In this document: in pieces, positions 26,642-35,633 of the stretch
Position numbering within the stretch: the stretch's first letter is position 1
Layout: every line of letters begins with the position of its first letter
The notes under the pieces: model-generated
Told to the model about the DNA's origin: nothing
Databases searched by the model: none
The model's input: only the letters and a program-made list of their open reading frames with translations
Assembly: GCF_020177265.1 (NCBI RefSeq)
Contig: NZ_JAIVMC010000006.1
Location: 296,631-360,630, forward strand
From: Pseudooceanicola marinus
GTDB taxonomy: Bacteria; Pseudomonadota; Alphaproteobacteria; Rhodobacterales; Rhodobacteraceae
Length of the DNA stretch: 64,000 nt
Direction of reading: 5' to 3'
Program-made: the position numbers and the translations under genes

Positions 26642-26680
26642 CTGATCTCGGTACATATGTGTACATTGCGCCGAGATCAG
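26642..26680. promoter_or_regulatory. Nested inverted repeats upstream of the dehydrogenase-sox operon
   Basis: Outer arms CTGATCTCGG (26642-26651) and CCGAGATCAG (26671-26680) are perfect inverted repeats. Between them lies the palindrome GTACA-TATG-TGTAC (26651-26664). The element ends 24 bp before the start codon, so a bound repressor would block transcription. It is the best operator candidate for the adjacent TetR regulator. Confidence 0.55.
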
Positions 26681-26704
26681 ATCGGAACGGCACAGGAGAG
26701 CGAC

Positions 26705-29110
26705 ATGCAGGATCAGTATCGCGTGGTCATCATCGGCGGTGGCGTGGTGGGGGCCTCGGTCGCCTATCACCTGACGAAACTCGGCTGGACCGACATCGCC
26801 CTGCTGGAACGCGACGTGCTGACCGCCGGATCCTCCTGGCATGCCGCCGGCGGTTTCCACGCGCTGAACGCCGATCCCAACATTGCCATGCTGCAAAGCT
26901 ACACCATCGACCTGCTGCAGGAGATCGGACCCGAATCCGGCATGGACATCGGCCTGCACATGACCGGCGGGATCGAGTTCGCCTGCGACCCCGACCGCTG
27001 GGACTGGCTGCAGTCGGCCTATCGCACCTTCCAGTCGCTGGGCGTGCAGGACGTCGAGCTGATCGACGCCGCAGAGATCAAGCGCCGTAACCCGGTGATC
27101 TCCACCGAGGGCATCCTGGGCGGGCTGTGGTCCGACCGCGAGGGGCACATCGACCCTTCGGCCGTGGTCCACGCCTATGCCCGCTGCGCCAAGAACCGGG
27201 GCGCCGACATCGTCGAACACACCAAGGTCGAGGACCTGCGCCAGCGCCCTGACGGCAGCTGGACCGTCATCACCGACAAGGGCGAGATCATCGCCGAGCA
27301 CATCGTCAACGCCGGCGGCCTCTGGGCGAAACAGGTGGGCCGCATGGCCGGCGTCGACCTGCCCGTCTCGCCGCTGGAACACCACTACCTGGTGACCGAG
27401 AGCATTCCCGAACTGGTCGAGGCGCAGAAGGAACTGCCCGTCACGGTCGACCTCGAAGGGTTCACCTACATGCGCCAGGAACAGAAGGGCATGTTGCTGG
27501 GCATCTACGAGGTCGAGCACAAGCACTGGAACATGGACGGCGCGCCCTGGGATTTCGGCATCGAACTGATCCAGGAGGACATCGACCGCATCTCGGATGA
27601 GCTGGCCTGCGGTTTCGCCCGCTACCCCTGCCTGGAAACGGCCGGCGTCAAACGCTGGGTCAACGGCGCCTTCACCTTCTCCCCCGATGGCAACCCGCTG
27701 GTCGGCCCCGTGCGCGGCGTGCCCGGCTACTGGGTGGCCTGCGGCGTCATGGCGGGCTTCCTGCAGGGCGGCGGCGTCGGCAAGTCGCTGGCGGAATGGA
27801 TGGTCGAGGGCGAGCCGGAGGTCGACGTCTACGGCATGGACATCGCCCGCTACGGCGACTTCGCCTCGAACCGCGAATACATCAAGCAGACGACGGGGCA
27901 GTTCTACTCGCGCCGCTTCGTCATGACCTACCCCAATGAACAGCTGCCCGCGGGCCGCCCGCTGAAGACGCCCGGCGCCTACGAGGGGATGACGGCGGCT
28001 GGCGCGGTCTGGGGCGGCACCTGGGGCATGGAGGTGGCGCAATATTTCGCCCCCGACGGCTTTGAAGAAAAGCCGACCCTGCGCCGGTCAAACGCCTTCG
28101 ACCTGGTGGGTGCCGAATGCCGCGCCGCGCGCGAGGCCGCCGCGATCTACGACACCACCGCCTTTTCTCGCTACGAGATCTCGGGCCCGAAGGCCGCCGA
28201 GTGGCTCGACACCCTGCTGGCCTGCAAGCTGCCCACGCCGGGCCGCGCCCGCCTGGCGCCAATGCTGGGCGAGAATGGCAAGCTGAAGGGCGATCTGACC
28301 GTGCTGAACTGGGGCGACGGCACCTATTGGCTGATGGGGTCCTATTATCTGCGCGAATGGCAGATGCGCTGGTTCGAGGATCACATGATCGCGGGCGTCA
28401 CCCTGCGCGACGTGGCCGACACCATCGGCGGCTTTGCCATCGTCGGCCCCAAGGCCCGCGAAATCCTGCAAAAGCTGACGCACCAGGATCTGACCGCCCT
28501 GCCCTTCATGGGCTGCGCCACTGTGGATCTGGGCCTGATCCGCGCCAAGGTGGCCCGCATGTCGGTCACCGGCGAGATGGGATTCGAGATCAACTGCCAC
28601 GCCACCGAGCACGCCACCCTGCGCCGGCTGCTGCTGGAGGCGGGCGCGGATCACGGCCTGAAGGAAATGGGCGTGCAGGCGATGAATTCGCTACGGCTAG
28701 AAAAGGGCTATGGCATCTGGTCGGCCGAGTTCGCGCAAAGCCACACCCCCGGCATGACCGGCCTCGACCGCTTCATCGCCTGGGACAAGCCCGCCTTCAT
28801 CGGACGAGAGGCCGCGCTGGCCGAACGCGATGCGCCCTCCGAGCGGGTCATCACCTTGCTGGAGGTCGCGGCGACCAATGCCGATGCCTCGGGCTATGAA
28901 CCCGTATGGGCCGAGGGCGAACTGGTCGGCTACGTCACCTCCGGCGGCTACGGCCACGTCACGGGCAAGAGCCTGGCCATGGCCCTGATCGACCGCGCCG
29001 CCGCCACACCCGGCACCGCGCTGACCACCCATGTGGTCGGCGAAGAGGTCGCGGCGACCGTGCTGCCGGGCGCGCCCTATGATCCTGAAGGACAGAAGCT
29101 GAGGGGGTGA
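26705..29110 (+). CDS. Dimethylglycine/sarcosine dehydrogenase-like flavoprotein (FAD + GcvT domains)
   Basis: 801-residue enzyme that oxidatively removes an N-methyl group and passes it to tetrahydrofolate, judging from family. Residues 6-26 form the FAD-binding VVIIGGGVVGASVAYHL. AGSSWHAAG follows, with His46 at the position that covalently holds FAD in dimethylglycine dehydrogenases. The second half (about 420-790) is an aminomethyltransferase (GcvT) domain, seen in RLAPMLGENGKLKGDLTV and LRLEKGYGIWSAEF. Start MQDQYRV has an AGGAGAG site. It ends 1 bp before soxB, so it is the first gene of that operon. Dimethylglycine is the likely substrate; sarcosine or another methylated amine is possible. 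Confidence 0.82.
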   Translation: MQDQYRVVIIGGGVVGASVAYHLTKLGWTDIALLERDVLTAGSSWHAAGGFHALNADPNIAMLQSYTIDLLQEIGPESGMDIGLHMTGGIEFACDPDRWDWLQSAYRTFQSLGVQDVELIDAAEIKRRNPVISTEGILGGLWSDREGHIDPSAVVHAYARCAKNRGADIVEHTKVEDLRQRPDGSWTVITDKGEIIAEHIVNAGGLWAKQVGRMAGVDLPVSPLEHHYLVTESIPELVEAQKELPVTVDLEGFTYMRQEQKGMLLGIYEVEHKHWNMDGAPWDFGIELIQEDIDRISDELACGFARYPCLETAGVKRWVNGAFTFSPDGNPLVGPVRGVPGYWVACGVMAGFLQGGGVGKSLAEWMVEGEPEVDVYGMDIARYGDFASNREYIKQTTGQFYSRRFVMTYPNEQLPAGRPLKTPGAYEGMTAAGAVWGGTWGMEVAQYFAPDGFEEKPTLRRSNAFDLVGAECRAAREAAAIYDTTAFSRYEISGPKAAEWLDTLLACKLPTPGRARLAPMLGENGKLKGDLTVLNWGDGTYWLMGSYYLREWQMRWFEDHMIAGVTLRDVADTIGGFAIVGPKAREILQKLTHQDLTALPFMGCATVDLGLIRAKVARMSVTGEMGFEINCHATEHATLRRLLLEAGADHGLKEMGVQAMNSLRLEKGYGIWSAEFAQSHTPGMTGLDRFIAWDKPAFIGREAALAERDAPSERVITLLEVAATNADASGYEPVWAEGELVGYVTSGGYGHVTGKSLAMALIDRAAATPGTALTTHVVGEEVAATVLPGAPYDPEGQKLRG

Positions 29111-29111
29111 C

Positions 29112-30365
29112 ATGACGCGCCATTATTCCGCGCTCAACCTCGCGCGCGAAGGGCTTTCGGGGCACAAGGGCTGGGCCCGCGCCTGGACCTCGCCCGAACC
29201 GAAGAAACGCTACGACGTGGTGATCGTGGGCGGCGGCGGGCACGGCCTGGCCACCGCCTATTACCTGGCCAAGACCCACGGCATCACCAATGTGGCGGTG
29301 ATCGAAAAGGGCTGGCTGGGGGGCGGCAACACCGGGCGCAACACCACCGTTGTGCGGTCGAACTACTTCTTCCCCGAAAGCGTCGCGCTCTACGAGATGT
29401 CGCTGAACCTCTACGAGGAGCTGTCGAAGGAGCTGAACTACAACGTCATGCTGTCACAGCGCGGCATGCTGATGCTGTGCCACACGCCGGCGGAGATGGA
29501 GATGTCGGCGCGGCTGGTGAACGCGATGCAGCTGAACGGCACCGATGCCGAGCTGCTGGACACCGAAGGCGTGCGAAAGATCATGCCGATCTACAACTTC
29601 TCGCCCGACAGCCGCTTCCCCGCGCTCGGCGGCGCCTTGCAGCCGCGCGGCGGCACGGCGCGCCACGATGCGGTGGCCTGGGGCTATGCCCGCGCGGCCT
29701 CGGCGCTTGGCGTCGACATCATCCAGCAATGCGAGGTCACCGATTTCCTGATCGAGGGCGGCGCCTGTCGCGGGGTGAAAACGACCCAGGGCGAGATCCG
29801 CGCCGACCGCGTGGGCCTGGCGGTGGCAGGCCACAGCTCTCAGATGGCCGAGAAGGCCGGGTTCCGCCTGCCCGTCACCTCCTACGCGCTGCAGGCCTGC
29901 GTGTCCGAGCCGGTGAAACCGATCCTCGACATCGCGGTGCATTGCGCGGGCTCGGGCAGCTATGCCAGCCAGTCCGACAAGGGCGAGATCGTCATCGGCG
30001 GCGGTCTGGACCGGGTGCCCAGCTATGGCCAGCGCGGCACCCTGCCGACGCTGGAACACGTGATCGCCGGCATCCTGGAGATGTTCCCCGCCTTCCGCCA
30101 GCTGAAGCTGATGCGCCAGTGGGGCGGCATCGTCGATGTGGTCCCCGACAGCTCGCCGCTGATCGGGCCGTCGCCGCTGCCGAACCTCTTCCTGAACTGT
30201 GGCTGGGGCACCGGCGGGTTCAAGGCGATCCCGGCGGGCGGGACGCTTCTGGCGCATCTGTTGGCGACCGGCCAGCACCACGACATTTCCCGCCCCTTCG
30301 ACCTCGATCGTTTCGCCACCGGGCGTCTGATCGACGAAGCCGCAGGAAGCGGCATCGCGCACTAG
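29112..30365 (+). CDS. soxB: Sarcosine oxidase subunit beta
   Basis: Catalytic subunit of heterotetrameric sarcosine oxidase, which oxidises sarcosine to glycine, H2O2 and 5,10-methylene-THF. 417 residues. FAD motif VVIVGGGGHGLATAYYLA begins at about residue 36. GTARHDAVAW carries His185, at the place where beta subunits bind FMN covalently. GLDRVPSYGQRGTLP and NLFLNCGWGTGGFKAIPAGG are typical of SoxB. It is followed by soxD, soxA and soxG in the classical BDAG order. Confidence 0.95.
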   Translation: MTRHYSALNLAREGLSGHKGWARAWTSPEPKKRYDVVIVGGGGHGLATAYYLAKTHGITNVAVIEKGWLGGGNTGRNTTVVRSNYFFPESVALYEMSLNLYEELSKELNYNVMLSQRGMLMLCHTPAEMEMSARLVNAMQLNGTDAELLDTEGVRKIMPIYNFSPDSRFPALGGALQPRGGTARHDAVAWGYARAASALGVDIIQQCEVTDFLIEGGACRGVKTTQGEIRADRVGLAVAGHSSQMAEKAGFRLPVTSYALQACVSEPVKPILDIAVHCAGSGSYASQSDKGEIVIGGGLDRVPSYGQRGTLPTLEHVIAGILEMFPAFRQLKLMRQWGGIVDVVPDSSPLIGPSPLPNLFLNCGWGTGGFKAIPAGGTLLAHLLATGQHHDISRPFDLDRFATGRLIDEAAGSGIAH

Positions 30366-30375
30366 GAGGGACCCC

Positions 30376-30651
30376 ATGCATATCTACACCTGCCCCTTCT
30401 GCGGCCCCCGCCCGGAGACCGAGTTCCACTTCGGTGGCGAGGCCGGCAATGACCGCCCCGATGGCGACGTGCCCGCCCAGGCCTGGGCTGACTACCTGCA
30501 CTACCGCCAGAATCCCAAGGGCGCGGCGCGCGAGATCTGGATCCACCTCACCTGCCACGAGGTCTTCGTGATGACCCGCGACACCGTGACCATGGCCGCC
30601 CAGCCGGGCGAGCCCATTCCTTCAGACACGACAGACAGGGGGGACGCATGA
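30376..30651 (+). CDS. soxD: Sarcosine oxidase subunit delta
   Basis: 91-residue zinc-binding small subunit of the tetrameric enzyme. The metal ligands are visible as C6 and C9 (MHIYTCPFCG) with H57 and C60 (WIHLTCHEVF). The middle (WADYLHYRQNPKGAAREIW) is the family signature. The gene overlaps soxA by 4 bp (ATGA), which points to coupled translation and fixed stoichiometry. Confidence 0.95.
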   Translation: MHIYTCPFCGPRPETEFHFGGEAGNDRPDGDVPAQAWADYLHYRQNPKGAAREIWIHLTCHEVFVMTRDTVTMAAQPGEPIPSDTTDRGDA

Positions 30652-33506
30652 CCGCCAGACGCCTCTCATCGGGCGGCGAGATCGACCGCTCGCGGCCCCT
30701 TACCTTCACCTTCGACGGCCAGACGATCGAAGGCTTCGAGGGGGACACGCTGGCCTCCGCCCTGCTCGCCTCCGGCCCGCGTGTTCTGGGGCGAAGCTTC
30801 AAGTACCGCCGCCCGCGCGGCCTTTACGGTGCGGGGGTCGAGGAACCCAACATCTCCGTCAGCTTCCACGACGCGGCCGGCGCACAGATCAACCTGCGGC
30901 CCACGATGCAGCCCGCCCGCGACGGGCTGGCGCTGCGGTCCGACAACACCGACCCGGATGCCGCCCATGATCGCCACGCGCTGATCGACCGGTTCTCGCG
31001 CTTCCTGCCGGCGGGGTTCTACTACAAGACCTTCATGTGGCCGAACTGGCACCTGTTCGAGCCGAAGATCCGCGCCATGGCGGGCCTCGGTACCGTGGAT
31101 TCCGCGCTGACGGGCCCGGTCGCGGAACAGGTGAACCACTGGTGCGATACCCTGGTCATCGGTGCGGGGCCCGCGGGCCTGGCCGCCGCCCTGACGCTGG
31201 CCCGTGCCGGCGAAGAGGTGATGCTGATCGACGACGGCAGCCGCCCGGGCGGGTCGCTGCTGTGGCGCGAGGGCCGGATTGACGGCAAGGACGGCGCCAC
31301 CTGGCTGGCCGACACGCTGGCCGAGCTGAACCGGCTGCGCGTCCGCGTGATGCCCCGCACCACCGCCTTCGGCATCTACGATCACGGGCTGGTGGCATTG
31401 AACCAGCGCCACGACGACGGCACCCCGGACACTCTTTGGCGCGTGCGGCCCACGCGCACGATCCTGGCCACCGGGGCCATCGACCGCCCATTGCCCTTCG
31501 ACGGCAATGACCGTCCCGGCATCATGTCCGCCCATGCCGGCCTGACCTACCTGCGCCGCTATGCGGTGCTGCCGGGCCAGCGCATCACCGTCGCCTGCAA
31601 CAACTCCACCGGGGCCGAAGTGGCCGCCGCGATGGCCCAGGCCGGGGCCGAGGTGACGTTGGTCGACGCGCGCCCCGACGCGGCGCCCGTGGCCGGCGTG
31701 CACAATCGCCCCGGTCGCATCGCCAGCACCCCCGGTCGCGGCGCCGTCAGCGAAGTGGTGCTTGAGGATGGCTCTGCCATCGCTTGCGACTGCGTGCTGG
31801 TCTCGGGCGGCTTCACCCCCACGATCCACCTCTATGCCCAGGCGCAGGGCAAGCTGGGCTGGGATGCCGACCAGTTGGCCTTCGTGCCCCGGACCGAGGT
31901 GACGGGCCAGACCCCCGTCGGCGCCGCCGCCGGTCACTTCACCCTGGGCGCCACCTTCGCCCATCTGGGCAGCACGCTTGGCCAGGCGCCGCAAGCGGAG
32001 GAGACACAGCCCTACGCCATCACGCCGGCCTGGCCCGACCCACAGGCCAAGGGGCGGATCTGGATCGACTACCAGCATGACGTGACCACCAAGGACGTCG
32101 CCCTGGCCGCGCGCGAAGGCTTCACCTCGGTCGAACATCTGAAACGCTACACCACGCTGGGCATGGCGACGGACCAGGGCAAGACCTCGAACATCGCCGG
32201 GTTGGCCCTGATGGGCGCGCTGACCGGGCGCGACATCCCGCAGGTCGGCACCACGACCTATCGCCCGCCCTTCACGCCCGTGCCCTTGGCCAGCCTCGGC
32301 GGACTGGAGACGGAACAGCGCATGGCGCCCCTGCGCCGTCTGACGCTGGAACCCGCGCATCGCGCCGCCGGCGCGACCTTCGGCGACTACGGCGGCTGGC
32401 TGCGCCCGGCCTGCTACGGTGCCGCCACAGAGGCCGACCAACCCGCCCGCATCCAGGCCGAGGCCGCGATGGCGCGCGACAGCGTGGCGCTTTTCGACGG
32501 CACCCCCCTGGGCAAGATCGAGGTCATCGGCCCGGACGCCGCCGAATTCCTGGATTTCATCTACTACAACACCGTCTCGACCCTGAAACCGGGGCGCTGC
32601 CGCTACGGGTTCATCCTGTCGGAAGCGGGCATCGTCTTCGACGACGGGGTGCTGGTGCGGCAGGATGAAAACCGCTTCCTCGTCTCCTGTTCGTCGTCGC
32701 ATACCGCGGGCGTGCTGGCCCTGCTGGAGGAATGGCGCCAGGACCGGTTCCCCCGCGCGCAGGTGCATATCCACAACGCCACCGCCGAAACCTGCACCCT
32801 GACCGTCACCGGCCCCCGCGCCCGCGACGTGCTGCTGGCCGCCGGCGTGACCTGCGACGACGGGCTGTCGGATGAGGCCCTGCCGCACATGGCCATGGCC
32901 TGGGGCAGCTGGCAGGGGCAGGGCCTGCGGGTCACCCGGGTCAGCTTCACCGGCGACCGCAGCTACGAGGTCTCGATCCGGGCCGACCAGGCCGAGGCGC
33001 TGTGGGAGACCCTGCACACCGAGGCCCGGCGCCTTGGCGGCGGATTGCTGGGCGTCGAGGCGCTGCAGATCCTGCGCGCCGAGAAGGGGTTCATCATGAT
33101 CGGCAAGGATACCGACGGGCTGACCCGCCCGATGGACCTTGGCATGACCGGCCCGCTGAGGCGCAAGAAGACCGAGTTCCTGGGCCGCCGCTCCCTCTGG
33201 CAGGAGGAAGCGCAGCGCCCGGACCGCAAGCAGTTCGTCGGGCTGGAACCCGCCGATGGCGCGGGCATCCTGCCCTGCGGCGCCCATGGCATCGACACCT
33301 CCGGCGCCCGTCCGCGCTCTCTGGGCCATGTCACCTCCAGCTATCACAGCCCCACGCTGGGCCGCCCGATCGCGCTGGCGCTGATCGAACGCGGGGCCGA
33401 GCGGATCGGCGAGGTGATCGAGATCCAGCATCTGGGCCAGCGCCGTCGCGCGCGGCTGACCGCGCCCTGCGCCTTCGATCCGAAAGGAGACCGCCTGCAT
33501 GCGTGA
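30648..33506 (+). CDS. soxA: Sarcosine oxidase subunit alpha
   Basis: 952-residue large subunit that binds NAD and tetrahydrofolate. The N-terminus (about 15-90) resembles a ferredoxin-like Fer2_4 fold (FTFDGQTIEGFEGDTLASALLA). Next comes a dinucleotide-binding region, LVIGAGPAGLAAALTLARAG (about 169-188), and a second one with NNSTGAEVAAAMAQAGAEV. The C-terminal 370 residues are a GcvT-like folate domain (DSVALFDGTPLGKIEVIGPDA, LRAEKGFIMIGKDTDG). Full length for the family. It overlaps soxD by 4 bp and soxG by 8 bp. Confidence 0.95.
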   Translation: MTARRLSSGGEIDRSRPLTFTFDGQTIEGFEGDTLASALLASGPRVLGRSFKYRRPRGLYGAGVEEPNISVSFHDAAGAQINLRPTMQPARDGLALRSDNTDPDAAHDRHALIDRFSRFLPAGFYYKTFMWPNWHLFEPKIRAMAGLGTVDSALTGPVAEQVNHWCDTLVIGAGPAGLAAALTLARAGEEVMLIDDGSRPGGSLLWREGRIDGKDGATWLADTLAELNRLRVRVMPRTTAFGIYDHGLVALNQRHDDGTPDTLWRVRPTRTILATGAIDRPLPFDGNDRPGIMSAHAGLTYLRRYAVLPGQRITVACNNSTGAEVAAAMAQAGAEVTLVDARPDAAPVAGVHNRPGRIASTPGRGAVSEVVLEDGSAIACDCVLVSGGFTPTIHLYAQAQGKLGWDADQLAFVPRTEVTGQTPVGAAAGHFTLGATFAHLGSTLGQAPQAEETQPYAITPAWPDPQAKGRIWIDYQHDVTTKDVALAAREGFTSVEHLKRYTTLGMATDQGKTSNIAGLALMGALTGRDIPQVGTTTYRPPFTPVPLASLGGLETEQRMAPLRRLTLEPAHRAAGATFGDYGGWLRPACYGAATEADQPARIQAEAAMARDSVALFDGTPLGKIEVIGPDAAEFLDFIYYNTVSTLKPGRCRYGFILSEAGIVFDDGVLVRQDENRFLVSCSSSHTAGVLALLEEWRQDRFPRAQVHIHNATAETCTLTVTGPRARDVLLAAGVTCDDGLSDEALPHMAMAWGSWQGQGLRVTRVSFTGDRSYEVSIRADQAEALWETLHTEARRLGGGLLGVEALQILRAEKGFIMIGKDTDGLTRPMDLGMTGPLRRKKTEFLGRRSLWQEEAQRPDRKQFVGLEPADGAGILPCGAHGIDTSGARPRSLGHVTSSYHSPTLGRPIALALIERGAERIGEVIEIQHLGQRRRARLTAPCAFDPKGDRLHA

Positions 33507-34044
33507 TCGCGCCCCCTTCTGGACCCCGGCCACCCGCCCCGAAGACATCCTGCTGGAGGGCGACTGGATCACCCTGCGCGGCCTGCCGCCCCTGCCCCAG
33601 GTCATGGTCAGCGGCGATCTGGACGCCTACCGCGCCGCGCATGACCTGCCGGAGGCCGTGGGCCTGCTGGCAGAGGCAGAGGACCCGCACTACGCCGTCC
33701 GCCTGGCCCGCCGGCGCATGCTGGTGGTGGGCACGGAGCTGTCGCCGCGTGACGCCGGCTGGTCGGCGGGCTGCGCTACATCTCCGATGACCGGCGCCCT
33801 TGCGGCGTTCGAGATCACGGGCCCCCGAGCGATGGACCTGGTGGCGCGCGCCACCGCGCTGGATCCGTACCGGCCCTCGCCCTCCGCCGCGCTTCTGTTC
33901 GCCGGAATGCAGGGGGTGCTCTACCGCCACGGCGAGGCCCTTCGCCTGCATATCGACCGCGGCCTTGCCGCCTATCTGGCCAATTGGGCCGCCGCGACCA
34001 GCCTCTTTCCGGACGGCGCGGACGCAGCGGCGCCCCAGACTTGA
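33499..34044 (+). CDS. soxG: Sarcosine oxidase subunit gamma
   Basis: 181-residue smallest fold-bearing subunit of the enzyme, a GcvT-like truncated domain that completes the interface with alpha. Readable family features: WITLRGLPPLPQVMVSGD near the N-terminus, ALAAFEITGPRAMDLVARATALD and SAALLFAGMQGVLYR. Sequence conservation in this family is low, but the position after soxA with an 8 bp overlap makes the call firm. It is the last gene of the dehydrogenase-soxBDAG operon. Confidence 0.9.
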   Translation: MRDRAPFWTPATRPEDILLEGDWITLRGLPPLPQVMVSGDLDAYRAAHDLPEAVGLLAEAEDPHYAVRLARRRMLVVGTELSPRDAGWSAGCATSPMTGALAAFEITGPRAMDLVARATALDPYRPSPSAALLFAGMQGVLYRHGEALRLHIDRGLAAYLANWAAATSLFPDGADAAAPQT

Positions 34045-34078
34045 CACTAATGTCCGGAAAAGATTGTCTCGCGGACAA
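34041..34078 (+). promoter_or_regulatory. Putative promoter and operator of the TRAP operon
   Basis: A consensus TTGACA (34041-34046) is followed 18-33 bp later by the inverted repeat TTGTC-TCGCG-GACAA (34064-34078). A perfect -10 box is not seen. The arms resemble operators of GntR-type regulators; this is an inference. It stands 59 bp before the DctP start. Confidence 0.45.
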
Positions 34079-34136
34079 CAAAAATCTCCAAAGCCCGCCG
34101 AACAAGGCCATGGCACAACCTGACAGGGAGACACAG

Positions 34137-35138
34137 ATGAACGGGAAACTCACCAAAACGCTGCTGCTGACCACCGCACTGGCCGCCATGACCGGCGCCG
34201 CGCATGCCGCCGACGTCACGCTGCGGATGGCCACCGACTCGGGCGCCGCCGGCTCTGCCGCCGGCGATGCGCTGGACCGCTGGGCGGCGCTGATCGAGGA
34301 GAACTCGGACGGCGAGATCGAGGTGGACGTCTTCTACCAGAACGAGCTGGGCGGCCAGCAGGACGTCTTCGACCTGTTCATGGCCAATGACGTACAGCTG
34401 ATGATCAACTGGCCGATGACCTCCTACGACCAGCGCGTCGCGGTGGTCTATGCCCCCTACATCTTCTCCGACTGGGATGCAGCGCTTGCGGCCTATTCCG
34501 AGGGCGGCTGGATGAACGACGTCATCAACGACATCTACGGCGACCTGGGCCTGACCTTCTTCGGCGCCTGGCCCGAAGGGTTCAACGGCGTCGCCACCAA
34601 GGGCGGCTATGCCGTGACCCCGGACGAAGCGGCGGCGATGAAGATCCGCGTGCCCCCGTCCTTCCCGATGGCGGAAACCATCCAGGCCATGGGCTACCAG
34701 ACCGCGACGATCGACTGGGGCGAGGTCTTCACCTCCATCCAGACCGGCGTGGTGGATGGCGACGGCGCCAATGTGATCTACTGGGACTACGAGTATTTCC
34801 GCGACACGCTGGACTACTACAACCGCATGAAACAGCAGTTCAACACCGGCATCATCTCGATGAACGAGGAAGCCTGGGACAGCCTGACCGAAGAGCAGCA
34901 GACCGTCGTGGCCGAGGCCGCCGCCGTGGTCATGGAAGAGGGCTTTGCCAACGCCAAGGCGCTGGACGATCACTACGTCGAGGAGGCCGAGGCCGCCGGC
35001 ATGACCTACATCGAGCCCAGCAACGAGGAGCTGGCCCCCACCGTCGCCCGTGTGCGTGAGGTGGTCTGGCCGATGCTGGACGAACAGGTCGGCACCGAGA
35101 TCATGGACGTGATCCGCGCCAACGCTTCCGAGTTCTGA
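34137..35138 (+). CDS. TRAP transporter substrate-binding protein (DctP family)
   Basis: 333-residue periplasmic binding protein. Signal peptide MNGKLTKTLLLTTALAAMTGAAHA is followed by the mature start ADVTLRMATDSG. AAMKIRVPPSF holds the Arg that binds the ligand carboxylate in the DctP family, and WGEVFTSIQTGVVDG is the other hallmark. A carboxylate ligand such as a betaine or N-methylated amino acid would fit, and its position between the sox genes and the Rieske oxygenase supports that. The stop overlaps the small permease start (TGATG). The ATG with GGGAGACAC before it is preferred to frames upstream. Confidence 0.9.
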   Translation: MNGKLTKTLLLTTALAAMTGAAHAADVTLRMATDSGAAGSAAGDALDRWAALIEENSDGEIEVDVFYQNELGGQQDVFDLFMANDVQLMINWPMTSYDQRVAVVYAPYIFSDWDAALAAYSEGGWMNDVINDIYGDLGLTFFGAWPEGFNGVATKGGYAVTPDEAAAMKIRVPPSFPMAETIQAMGYQTATIDWGEVFTSIQTGVVDGDGANVIYWDYEYFRDTLDYYNRMKQQFNTGIISMNEEAWDSLTEEQQTVVAEAAAVVMEEGFANAKALDDHYVEEAEAAGMTYIEPSNEELAPTVARVREVVWPMLDEQVGTEIMDVIRANASEF

Positions 35139-35629
35139 TGACCTCAGGCCGCTTTGAACGCAGACTGGCCGGCGCGCTTGGCGCGCTGGCCATCCTGGCA
35201 GGGCTGGTGACGGCCCTGCTGACCGGTTTCCTGGTGCTGGCGCGGTTCATCAACTACTCGGTCGTCGGCCTGCACGAGCTGATCCTGACCGCCGCCGTGC
35301 TGTTCTACATGCTGGGCGCCATCCTGGCCTCGCGCAACCGCGCGCATCTGGCCGTGGATTTCATCGACCAGCTGCTGACCACGCCCCGCGCCCGCGCCAT
35401 CCATGCGCTGGTAGTGGCGGTACTGACGGTCATCGTCACCTGTTTCTTCATCTGGTGGACCTGGGAAATGTTCGCCTGGGGCATGCGCCGCCCGCAATGG
35501 ACGCCGGCCTACCAGATCCCGCTGTGGCTGCCGCAGCTGTCGATCATGATCGGCGCCGTCGGCTGTTTCGCCTATGGGCTGCGCGACGTGGTGCTGGCCG
35601 TTCTCGACCTGCGCCAACTGAAAGGATAA
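35138..35629 (+). CDS. TRAP transporter small permease (DctQ family)
   Basis: 163-residue membrane protein with four helices (about residues 15-37, 47-67, 90-110, 130-150). LTAAVLFYMLGAILASRNRAHLAVDF is a typical DctQ segment. It overlaps the binding protein gene by one base and precedes the large permease by 4 bp. It is expected to form the transporter with it, driven by a sodium or proton gradient. Confidence 0.9.
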   Translation: MTSGRFERRLAGALGALAILAGLVTALLTGFLVLARFINYSVVGLHELILTAAVLFYMLGAILASRNRAHLAVDFIDQLLTTPRARAIHALVVAVLTVIVTCFFIWWTWEMFAWGMRRPQWTPAYQIPLWLPQLSIMIGAVGCFAYGLRDVVLAVLDLRQLKG

Positions 35630-35633
35630 CCCC

